This document shows positions 1 to 6,678 of a stretch of DNA of 10,431 nt, piece by piece. The DNA lies in NCBI GenBank assembly GCA_042573625.1, contig JBHPCZ010000114.1, positions 1 through 10,431 of the forward strand, written 5' to 3'. Within the stretch, counting starts at the first letter, position 1, and the number at the start of each line of letters is the position of its first letter. The notes under the pieces are model-generated. The model was not told the DNA's origin. It saw only the letters and a program-made list of their open reading frames with translations, and ran no database searches. Made by a program: the position numbers and the translations under genes. This DNA comes from JBHPCZ01 sp042573625. Its GTDB lineage: Bacteria > Desulfobacterota > Desulfobacteria > Desulfobacterales > UBA11574.

Positions 1-32
1 TGGTGCCAACGACAATGACCAATGAATAATTT

Positions 33-38
33 GGAGGA
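33..38 (+). promoter_or_regulatory. Shine-Dalgarno site of the FrhB/FdhB-like gene
   Basis: GGAGGA lies five bases before the ATG at 44 and is a near-perfect ribosome binding site. It fixes the start at 44 and rules out the overlapping reading frame that begins at 22. The bases before it hold stop codons in all three frames (16-18, 23-25, 27-29), so an upstream gene may end here, but too little is present to identify one. Confidence 0.75.
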
Positions 39-43
39 GACTG

Positions 44-1192
44 ATGGCGAAAACGGCAAAAATCAACGTAAAAGACGGGGACCTTTTAGCATCCATACAG
101 GAGTGTTTACAATCCATACTCCGGTTGGAAGATATCAGCGCTGTCCTGGTCCCTCAGCATCTCCCCATGAAGAATGTTGTGATGCCAACCCTTGTGACCG
201 ATCCGGATCAGCTTGACGGCGTCGATCCTCTGGCGCCGGTCTTTCCGATGACCTCGGCCAAACTGGTGTCCCGGCTGACCCGCAAGCCCATGGGCGGCAA
301 GGTGGTTGCAGTCATGCGCTCCTGTGAGTTGCGAGCGTTCATCGAACTGGTGAAGCTCAAACAGGGCAGCATTGATGAACTGGTGGTATTGGGAATTGAC
401 TGCATGGGGACATACAGGACAGACGATTACCTCGGTATTGTGGGTGATAACGGGAAGGACACGACGGTTAAGTTTTACAAAAACGTCCTTTCCGGCGGCG
501 CAACAGCCCTTGACGGAATCGACCTGACTTCGACCTGCAAGGCCTGTGAACATCCTGTCCCCACAAGTGCTGACATCAACATCGGGCTTTTCGGAGTGGA
601 TACAAACGACCATCTCTTGGTCCAAGCCCAGACGCCGGCAGGAGAAGAGCTGTTAAACAGCCTCGGCCTTTCCGGGGCGGATGAACCTCCGGGTCGTAAA
701 GATGCCATCGCGACGCTGGTGTCAGAGCGAACCGCCTTTCGTGACAAAATGTTTGAAGAGACCACTGAAATTACCAACAGCCTCGACAAACTGACACAAT
801 ACCTCGCCAGCTGCATCAACTGTTATAACTGCAGAGTGGCCTGCCCGGTCTGCTATTGCAAGGAATGTGTCTTTGTCACTGATGTTTTTAACCATGAACC
901 TTCACAGTACCTGCGATGGGCAAACCGAAAAGGAATTTTAAAAATGCCCACGGACACTGTTTTTTACCACATTACTCGCCTTGCCCACATGAGCACCGCA
1001 TGTATTGGATGCGGCCAGTGTTCCAATGCCTGTCCCAATGATATCCCCGTTATGGAGCTGTTTAGAACCGTTTCAGACGGCACACAGAAAGCATTTGAAT
1101 ACGAAGCCGGCAGAAGTATTGAAGATGAACCGCCGTTGTCGGTGTTCAGAGAAGATGAGCTCACCGATGTCGTAGGAATCGGAAAGAGATAG
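44..1192 (+). CDS. FrhB/FdhB-like iron-sulfur flavoprotein subunit, Hdr-associated
   Basis: This 382-residue cytoplasmic protein resembles the beta subunit of F420-reducing hydrogenase and formate dehydrogenase (FrhB/FdhB). That family binds FAD and [4Fe-4S] clusters and passes electrons between a nicotinamide or deazaflavin-type donor, or a formate dehydrogenase, and a partner enzyme. Residues about 85-130 carry the family segment with the run VVAVMRSCELRAFIELVKLK and the following LGIDC (C94, C120). A CKAC pair is at 165-168. The C-terminal part holds two ferredoxin-type motifs: C257, C260, C263, C267 and C320, C323, C326, C330. Three more cysteines (C270, C272, C275) directly follow the first motif. 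The stop is 18 bases before the hdrA ATG, so the genes are surely cotranscribed. I infer that it is the electron entry or exit module of the Hdr complex. The physiological donor cannot be read from sequence; formate dehydrogenase, NAD(P)H or a ferredoxin are all possible. Confidence 0.82.
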   Translation: MAKTAKINVKDGDLLASIQECLQSILRLEDISAVLVPQHLPMKNVVMPTLVTDPDQLDGVDPLAPVFPMTSAKLVSRLTRKPMGGKVVAVMRSCELRAFIELVKLKQGSIDELVVLGIDCMGTYRTDDYLGIVGDNGKDTTVKFYKNVLSGGATALDGIDLTSTCKACEHPVPTSADINIGLFGVDTNDHLLVQAQTPAGEELLNSLGLSGADEPPGRKDAIATLVSERTAFRDKMFEETTEITNSLDKLTQYLASCINCYNCRVACPVCYCKECVFVTDVFNHEPSQYLRWANRKGILKMPTDTVFYHITRLAHMSTACIGCGQCSNACPNDIPVMELFRTVSDGTQKAFEYEAGRSIEDEPPLSVFREDELTDVVGIGKR

Positions 1193-1195
1193 ACT

Positions 1196-1203
1196 AAGGA
1201 AGG
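1196..1203 (+). promoter_or_regulatory. Shine-Dalgarno site deciding the hdrA start
   Basis: AAGGAAGG lies seven bases before the ATG at 1211 but only one base before the in-frame TTG at 1205. The ATG is therefore the better start, giving a protein two residues shorter than the longest open frame. Confidence 0.7.
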
Positions 1204-1210
1204 TTTGGTT

Positions 1211-4200
1211 ATGAAGAAAAAAGTCGGTAAAGCACTGGTGGTAGGGGCCGGAATCAGCGGTATTCGATCGGCTCTTGATCTGGCGGAATTCGGTTATGGC
1301 GTAACCCTCATCGACCGATCACCGCATATCGGAGGGATTTTAAGCCAGCTCGATTATCAGTTTCCCACGGATCGTTGTGGCATGTGTAAAATGCTCCCCC
1401 TCGTGGATCGGGACACGTCATCCCAATATTGCCTGCGCAAAGGTCTTTTCCACGAAAACATCGACATCCGCCTGTCCACGGAACTGGCTTCCGTCGAAGG
1501 TGAACCGGGCAACTTTAAGGTATCACTTCGTCAGAAGCCGAGCCTGGTAGACCCGGATCTGTGCATTGGATGCGGAGAATGCGTAAAAGTGTGTCCGGTA
1601 GATGTGCCGGATGCCTTTAATGTGAACATGACCAAACGAAAGGCGATCTATCTCCCGGTCCCCCATAATATTCCCAACACATATGTCATCGATATGATCG
1701 CCTGTACCCGTTGCGGGGAATGCGAACCCGTATGTCCCACAAATGCCATCAAGGTGTCAGAGCAGATTCGAAAGGATTTTCGAATCCTGGTCGTTGATGA
1801 TGAATTGATCGTCCGCGACTCCATCAAAGACTGGCTGGAAGATGAAGGTTTTGCCGTCGACACCGCTGAATCCGGCCCTGACGCCCTCGACCTCCTGTCA
1901 AAACAACCCTATCATCTCATGCTTACGGACATCAAAATGCCGGGCATGGACGGCGTGGAGGTCTTGCAAAAGGCCAAACAGGATTATCCCGATCTTTGTG
2001 TGGTCATGATGACGGCTTACGCAACCGTAGAGACCGCCGTAGAGGCCATGAAGATCGGGGCGCTCGACTATCTCCTCAAACCGTTTGATCTCGACACCCT
2101 TGTTCCCATGGTGGTCCGAATATACCAGGACATTGAGCTGACCAAAGAACCCCAGATGGAGGTGGGTGCTATTGTTATGTGTGGCGGTACAGACTATTTC
2201 GATCCGGCAAGCCATATCAACACCTATGGCTATGGTCATTTTCCGAATGTGGTAACGAGTCTGGGATTTGAAAGGATCTTGAGCGGAACCGGTCCGAACC
2301 AGGGTCGCCTGGTGCGGCCGTCTGACGGCAAACCGATAAAGAAAGTGGCCTGGTTTCAGTGTGTAGGATCCAGAGATGTTCAGCTGGAAGCCGACTTCTG
2401 CTCCTCCATCTGCTGCATGCACGCCATAAAAGAGGCCCTTGTCGCCAAAGAAAAATCTATTGGAGACCTGGAAGCCGCCATCTATTACATGGATATGCGA
2501 ACCTTCGGGAAATCGTTCCAGCGCTACCGCGACCAGGCGGCTGTTGAACACGGGGTCCGGTTTGAAAGGGGACGAATCCACTCCGTAACCGAAGACGTTT
2601 CAAGCCGCGATCTTGTTGTAAGCCATGTGGACAACGCCGGGAATCAGAAGGAAGAGCCTTTCGACATGGTTGTTCTCTCAGTGGGTCAAAGACCCGCATC
2701 AGGGGCGGCAGCCCTGGCGGAAATGGTCGACATCCCCCTTAACCCGTGGGGTTTCGTTGAAACCCAACCATTCTCATCGACCAGAACGGAAAAGGAAGGG
2801 ATCGTCCTGGGAGGCTCCTTTTCAGGCCTCAAAGATATCAGCGAATCGGTCATCCAGGCTTCCGCAGCCGCCCTATCAGCATCCCGCGTCATTCACAGGG
2901 CGGGCGGCAGCCTGGTACCTGAAGTCTCATCCACGCCGCCGCCAGCCGAAATTCTGGTAGAATCTCCCAGGGTGATGGTGGCTGTCTGTACCTGCGGCGA
3001 TGATCTTTCAGCGCTTTTAGATCAGGAACGACTTGCCCGAACCCTTGAAACAGATCCGGCAGTGGATCAGGTTCACTTTCTTGAACAGACCTGTACCACA
3101 ACCGGATGGGAAAACCTGACTGAACTCGCGGAAAAACAGAAGCCGAACCGGATACTGATCGGGGCCTGCCTGCCCTATGTCTACGCTCGAAAAATCAGGG
3201 AACTGGGTCAACGTCTGGAACTTGACCCCGCCCTCATAGAAGTCGTCGATATAAAGCTGGGGGCTCAACGCTCAGGGCCTCAAACCGAATCCCCGTCTGA
3301 TGATGTTAAATCGGCGTTTAACAACGACGTATCGGCCATTATGGCAATGGGTCTTGCCAAGGTCAAATGGAATGATCCAACCCCTTCGCCAAAAGTGAAG
3401 ATTAATCAGAATGCGCTGGTCATCGGGGGGGGGATTGCCGGAATGACGTCAGCCCTTGCCATCGCGGATCATGGCTTTCAGGTCGATCTGGTGGAACGGG
3501 AAGAGGCGCTGGGCGGCAATCTCATTTGGTTGAAAAAAACGCTGGAAGGAAACGATACCAACACGATCCTGGAAGAAACATTGCAGAAAGTGGAAAAACA
3601 CCCCTTAATCAAGGTTCACCTTCAAAGCCAAGTACTCAGTTCATATGGTCAGGTGGGGCGTTTTAATACAACGATTGAAACCGAAGCGGAAGGCACCTTT
3701 ACACTGGAACACGGCGTGACCATCCTGGCCGCCGGAGGAGCCGAAGCCACAACAACCGCATACGGTTACGGTTCCAGCAAGGCCATTGTAACGCAAAAAG
3801 ATCTGGAACAAAAATTAGATGACAAGACCTTTGACCCGGTCCAATTCAAAAACGTGGTGATGATTCAGTGTGTCGACTCCAGGGAGGAACCGAGAAATTA
3901 TTGCAGCCGCATATGCTGCGCTTCGTCTTTAAAAAAGGCGCTCTATCTCAAAGAGCAAAATCCTGATATCGCCATTTATATTCTATACCGGGACATCATG
4001 GCCTATGGGTTTACCGAATCCTATTACACCGAGGCCCGAAAGGCCGGCGTTGTTTTCATACCTTATGACTTGGCCCAAAAGCCAGAAGTGTCTGCGACCA
4101 ACGGATCTGTCCAGGTCACCGCCCTTGAACCGTTTCTGGGAAGAAAGGTTCAGATCGACGCCGACCTGGTCGTTCTCGCGACCGGGGTCGTCCCTACCCT

Positions 4201-4660
4201 TGCCGCGGGTCTGGCGTCAGCCTTTGGCGCGAAATTGGATAAGGACCATTTCTTTGAAGAGGCAGATTCGAAATGGAGGCCCGTGGATTCGCTCAAAGAA
4301 GGCGTTTTCGCCTGTGGTCTGGCGCATTCCCCCAGCAGCTTGAAGGAATCCATCGCCACTGCCGAGGCCGCTTCACAGCGGGCTTTAAGAATACTGGCCC
4401 ATGAACAGATGCCCACTGGAAAAGTGGTGGCCGATGTCCGTTACAGTCTATGCTGCCAATGCGAGAAATGTATCGAGACCTGCCCCTATGGCGCCCGTTT
4501 CTTCGACCTTGAGCTGGAAAGGGTGATGGTCAACGCAGCCATGTGCCAGGGATGCGGATCCTGCGCCACGGTATGTGCAAACAGCGCTTCGATCCTGTCA
4601 GGATATACAGACCAACAGATGTTCGATGTCATCGACTCGGCATTTGAAGGAACGTTCTAA
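1211..4660 (+). CDS. hdrA: Tandem HdrA-like FAD/iron-sulfur protein with an internal response-regulator receiver domain
   Basis: 1149 residues, far longer than a usual HdrA (about 650). HdrA is the FAD subunit of soluble heterodisulfide reductases and performs flavin-based electron bifurcation or confurcation. Domains in order: FAD-binding GxGxxG at 12-17 with FPTDRCGMC (C56, C59); ferredoxin domain with C118/121/124/128 and C165/168/171/175; receiver domain about 190-309 with acidic D196-D197-E198, phospho-acceptor D240 in LTDIKMPGMDG, T268 and K290; return of the first FAD domain with cluster cysteines C384, C397, C401, C402; a domain like the N-terminal domain of archaeal HdrA, about 585-715 (C593, C595, C628, C653); second FAD domain with GGGIAG at 739-744 and C887, C898, C902, C903; C-terminal ferredoxin with C1081/1084/1087/1091 and C1112/1115/1118/1122. 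The frame is intact throughout, so the receiver is part of the protein. The HdrA assignment is secure; phosphorylation control is inferred. Confidence 0.9.
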   Translation: MKKKVGKALVVGAGISGIRSALDLAEFGYGVTLIDRSPHIGGILSQLDYQFPTDRCGMCKMLPLVDRDTSSQYCLRKGLFHENIDIRLSTELASVEGEPGNFKVSLRQKPSLVDPDLCIGCGECVKVCPVDVPDAFNVNMTKRKAIYLPVPHNIPNTYVIDMIACTRCGECEPVCPTNAIKVSEQIRKDFRILVVDDELIVRDSIKDWLEDEGFAVDTAESGPDALDLLSKQPYHLMLTDIKMPGMDGVEVLQKAKQDYPDLCVVMMTAYATVETAVEAMKIGALDYLLKPFDLDTLVPMVVRIYQDIELTKEPQMEVGAIVMCGGTDYFDPASHINTYGYGHFPNVVTSLGFERILSGTGPNQGRLVRPSDGKPIKKVAWFQCVGSRDVQLEADFCSSICCMHAIKEALVAKEKSIGDLEAAIYYMDMRTFGKSFQRYRDQAAVEHGVRFERGRIHSVTEDVSSRDLVVSHVDNAGNQKEEPFDMVVLSVGQRPASGAAALAEMVDIPLNPWGFVETQPFSSTRTEKEGIVLGGSFSGLKDISESVIQASAAALSASRVIHRAGGSLVPEVSSTPPPAEILVESPRVMVAVCTCGDDLSALLDQERLARTLETDPAVDQVHFLEQTCTTTGWENLTELAEKQKPNRILIGACLPYVYARKIRELGQRLELDPALIEVVDIKLGAQRSGPQTESPSDDVKSAFNNDVSAIMAMGLAKVKWNDPTPSPKVKINQNALVIGGGIAGMTSALAIADHGFQVDLVEREEALGGNLIWLKKTLEGNDTNTILEETLQKVEKHPLIKVHLQSQVLSSYGQVGRFNTTIETEAEGTFTLEHGVTILAAGGAEATTTAYGYGSSKAIVTQKDLEQKLDDKTFDPVQFKNVVMIQCVDSREEPRNYCSRICCASSLKKALYLKEQNPDIAIYILYRDIMAYGFTESYYTEARKAGVVFIPYDLAQKPEVSATNGSVQVTALEPFLGRKVQIDADLVVLATGVVPTLAAGLASAFGAKLDKDHFFEEADSKWRPVDSLKEGVFACGLAHSPSSLKESIATAEAASQRALRILAHEQMPTGKVVADVRYSLCCQCEKCIETCPYGARFFDLELERVMVNAAMCQGCGSCATVCANSASILSGYTDQQMFDVIDSAFEGTF
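1778..2137 (+). other. Receiver (REC) domain coding segment inside hdrA
   Basis: This in-frame segment encodes about 120 residues of a CheY/NtrC-like receiver. It starts with RILVVDDE, contains LTDIKMPGMDG and MMTAYA, and ends after LLKPF. Every residue normally needed for phosphotransfer is present (two acidic residues, the acceptor Asp240, Thr268, Lys290, numbered from the ATG at 1211). It follows the second ferredoxin cluster motif by about 15 residues and precedes the beta strand (VGAIVMCGG) where a normal HdrA re-enters its FAD domain. The boundaries are approximate. Confidence 0.93.
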
Positions 4661-4685
4661 ATTCAATTTTAACGGGAGATTTCAC

Positions 4686-5267
4686 ATGAACCAGTTGGAA
4701 CAAATAGAAACTGAAGAGAGATTCGAAGCTGTTCCTGAACCTGTCGTCGATCCGCTGGCCCCGGTACGTGACATGGTAAATTCGTGCATTCAGTGCGGCA
4801 CCTGTAGCGGTTCCTGCCCCAATGCCTTTGCCATGGATCTCACGCCGCGGCAGCTCTGGTATAACGTGCTGAGGGGAGAGAAAGAGACCATTTTTCATAG
4901 CAAGACCTTTTCCCTCTGTTCGGTTTGCTACTACTGCACACTGCGATGCCCCAGGGGTCTTCCGCTGACCGAAGCGATGAGCACGCTCAAACAGATATCT
5001 ATTAAAGAGAATCCTGCGTTATATAAAATGGGCATTCGATTTTATCAGAATTTTTTAGAAAGTGTTCGTCGCCATGGCCGTGTCAGGGAGATGGAGTTTA
5101 TGACCCTTTTCTTTCTTTCCATGAAGAACCCTTTCCTTCCCTTTAAGTTTACCCCTTTGGGAATGAGATTGATGGCCAAGGGAAAGGTCTCTCCGGAAAT
5201 CCCTTCAAAAGGTCGCGGTGCATTTGAGTCGCTCTTTCGCAAGGTTGAAGAGCTGGAGAAAAACTAA
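4686..5267 (+). CDS. hdrC: HdrC-like heterodisulfide reductase subunit, two [4Fe-4S] clusters
   Basis: 193 residues, the normal size for HdrC, the small iron-sulfur subunit that wires HdrA to the HdrB active site. Two ferredoxin motifs are visible: C34, C37, C40, C44 (CIQCGTCSGSCP) and C78, C81, C84, C88 (CSVCYYCTLRCP). No strong membrane segment is seen, which fits the soluble HdrABC type rather than the membrane HdrDE type. The open frame extends upstream to an ATG at 4575 inside hdrA. The start at 4686 is preferred because it has GGGAG eight bases upstream, avoids an 86-base overlap with hdrA, and gives the usual HdrC N terminus. It lies 25 bases after hdrA and 35 before hdrB, so all are one operon. 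Confidence 0.92.
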   Translation: MNQLEQIETEERFEAVPEPVVDPLAPVRDMVNSCIQCGTCSGSCPNAFAMDLTPRQLWYNVLRGEKETIFHSKTFSLCSVCYYCTLRCPRGLPLTEAMSTLKQISIKENPALYKMGIRFYQNFLESVRRHGRVREMEFMTLFFLSMKNPFLPFKFTPLGMRLMAKGKVSPEIPSKGRGAFESLFRKVEELEKN

Positions 5268-5302
5268 AGAAGAATTCAGAACTCGAATTTCGGGGTGTAA
5301 AT

Positions 5303-6172
5303 ATGAAATATCTATATTATCCAGGATGTTCACTTGAGGGAACGGCTCGTGAATACAACTTCTCCACGCAAGCCTTTATGCAGGAAGTTGGGGCGGATCT
5401 TTTGGAGCTCGAAAACTGGACCTGCTGCGGCGCCAGCGCTGCCGAAGCCATCAGTCCACTGCTTTCTCTGGCCCTTCCGGCCTGTGTTCTGGCCATGGCT
5501 GAAGCCATGGACGGCGCGGAAGATATCCTTGTTCCGTGCAGCGCGTGCTATCTGAATCTGAAAAAAGTTGAGGAAAAGACTCGAAAGGATGCAGACCTTC
5601 TGGAAAGAATCAACATTGTTTTAAAAGAGGAAGAGCTTCATTTGCGCGGTCAGATGCGGGTGCGGCACCTTCTTGATGTGCTGTCCCAGGATGTGGGGCC
5701 TGAAAAAATATTTGCCCGTTTGAAAAAACCGCTTGTCGGTTTGAGTATAGCCCCCTACTACGGATGTCAGGTCCTCCGTCCGTATGCTGTTTTTGACGAC
5801 CCTGAATCGCCCACCTCCATGGAGCCGATAATTAACGCCACGGGAGCGACGATTCATGACTGGGATATGGGCGGCAGATGTTGCGGCGCGGCCAACATGA
5901 CCACCAAGCAGGACGTGGCCCTGGAACTCGTTGCCGAAATATTAAAATCAGCCAAAGGCGCTGACGCCATTGTCACCGTCTGCCCCATGTGCCAGATGAA
6001 CCTGGAAGCGTATCAGAAAAAAATTAACAGCATGGTAAATGAAGACCTGAGCATGACGATTCTCTATCTTCCCCAGCTTCTGGGTCTGGCCATCGGTCTG
6101 TCCGAACAGGATCTGCATTTGAAAGATAATCTTGCCGTCACCGACGATTTTCGAAAAAAGCTGCAACAATAA
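5303..6172 (+). CDS. hdrB: HdrB-like catalytic subunit with two CCG cysteine motifs
   Basis: 289 residues, full length for HdrB, the subunit that reduces a disulfide in methanogens using two unusual noncubane [4Fe-4S] clusters. All ten cysteines expected of the two CCG domains are visible: C9, C41-C42, C79, C82 in the first, and C155, C193-C194, C227, C230 in the second. The active site thus looks intact. The start ATG has GGGG about six bases upstream and gives the typical MKYLYYPGCS N terminus. It is the last gene of the plus-strand operon. Coenzyme M and coenzyme B are not expected in a deltaproteobacterium, so the real substrate is unknown; a protein disulfide or a low-molecular-weight disulfide is possible, but that is inference. 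After its stop lie 84 bases containing the inverted repeat at 6214-6259. Confidence 0.93.
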   Translation: MKYLYYPGCSLEGTAREYNFSTQAFMQEVGADLLELENWTCCGASAAEAISPLLSLALPACVLAMAEAMDGAEDILVPCSACYLNLKKVEEKTRKDADLLERINIVLKEEELHLRGQMRVRHLLDVLSQDVGPEKIFARLKKPLVGLSIAPYYGCQVLRPYAVFDDPESPTSMEPIINATGATIHDWDMGGRCCGAANMTTKQDVALELVAEILKSAKGADAIVTVCPMCQMNLEAYQKKINSMVNEDLSMTILYLPQLLGLAIGLSEQDLHLKDNLAVTDDFRKKLQQ

Positions 6173-6209
6173 TGGATCCGGGTTTATCGGAATTCCGCTC
6201 ACTCCTTAA

Positions 6210-6264
6210 TAGGTAGTGTCCATCCACCAATCCAAAATGAACACGATGGATGGACACTAGGTAG
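6210..6264. repeat. 46-bp hairpin with perfect 13-bp arms, flanked by 7-bp direct repeats
   Basis: Arms TAGTGTCCATCCA (6214-6226) and TGGATGGACACTA (6247-6259) are perfectly inverted around a 20-base loop. The heptamer TAGGTAG occurs at both borders (6210-6216 and 6258-6264), overlapping the arm ends. It sits between convergent genes, and the rrf2 stop codon lies in the right arm. Neither side is followed by a T run, so a standard intrinsic terminator is unlikely, though the RNA hairpin could still end or protect transcripts. The arrangement looks like a very small mobile or REP-like element, or a remnant of insertion-sequence ends. The repeat is certain; its nature is not. Confidence 0.7.
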
Positions 6265-6673
6265 ATTCTGATAAATCGCTGACCAAATCAGCAATCGTAA
6301 TCGCGTCCAATTTTTCGAACATTGCCTGAGTCGCCGCCTGCCAGGCCAAACGAACTCGACAATCTTCAGACATTTGACAATTCCCCGGAAGGCTGATGCA
6401 TTTCACCAGGTCAACCTGGCCTTCAAACAGCCTCACAATTTCACCCATGGTAATCTCATGAGGTCCTTTCGCCAGCATATGCCCACCTTTGGGCCCCCTC
6501 ACGCTTTTGACCAGCTTATCCCTTTGTAAGGGGCGAATGAGCTGTTCCAGGTATTTGACCGAAATATCCTGGCGTTTGGAAATCTCTCCGATCGATATCG
6601 GCCCCCGCTTATGATACCGGGCCAGGTCCACCAGCAATCTTATTCCGTATCTGCTTTTCGTCGACAGTTTCAT
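6257..6673 (-). CDS. Rrf2/IscR-family transcriptional regulator with three-cysteine cluster motif
   Basis: 138 residues, typical for Rrf2 proteins: winged helix-turn-helix DNA-binding regulators that often carry a [2Fe-2S] or [4Fe-4S] cluster and sense iron-sulfur status, NO or redox. The N terminus MKLSTKSRYGIRLLVDLA is the family hallmark and fixes the start. The wing motif RGPKGGHMLA is at 59-68. Three candidate cluster ligands are C92, C99 and C105, spaced almost as in IscR (x6 and x5 here). It starts five bases after the receiver-kinase stop, with no strong ribosome site, so translation may be coupled. It is the last gene of the minus-strand run and converges on hdrB. Its stop TAG is supplied by the inverted repeat. 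Without that repeat and one flanking heptamer the protein would gain one Tyr before a TAA. Targets are unknown; the neighbouring redox operon is a plausible candidate. Confidence 0.9.
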   Translation of the reverse strand: MKLSTKSRYGIRLLVDLARYHKRGPISIGEISKRQDISVKYLEQLIRPLQRDKLVKSVRGPKGGHMLAKGPHEITMGEIVRLFEGQVDLVKCISLPGNCQMSEDCRVRLAWQAATQAMFEKLDAITIADLVSDLSEST

Positions 6674-6678
6674 TTAAA

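Noticed and set aside
107..625. 172-codon open frame on the minus strand
   Set aside because: It lies opposite the FrhB/FdhB-like gene, which has clear family motifs and a ribosome site. No recognisable domain; a shadow frame.
1778..2137. Receiver segment as an assembly chimera or separate gene
   Set aside because: The frame is open from 1211 to 4660, HdrA sequence resumes exactly at the expected FAD-domain strand, and no start or stop separates the parts. A chimera would be unlikely to keep frame and domain borders.
1898..2581. 227-codon open frame on the minus strand opposite hdrA
   Set aside because: It covers the antisense of the receiver and FAD domains, has no family resemblance, and its length follows from the codon bias of hdrA.
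4575..4685. Longer hdrC start inside hdrA
   Set aside because: It would overlap the hdrA end by 86 bases and add a basic, serine-rich leader unlike HdrC. The ATG at 4686 has a good ribosome site.
5267..5302. Possible small hairpin between hdrC and hdrB (GAATTC and CGAATTTCG region)
   Set aside because: The pairing is short and imperfect, and the stretch is explained as a normal spacer with the GGGG ribosome site of hdrB.
6214..6259. Standard rho-independent terminator
   Set aside because: The arms are strong, but the loop is long (20 bases) and no T run follows on either strand.
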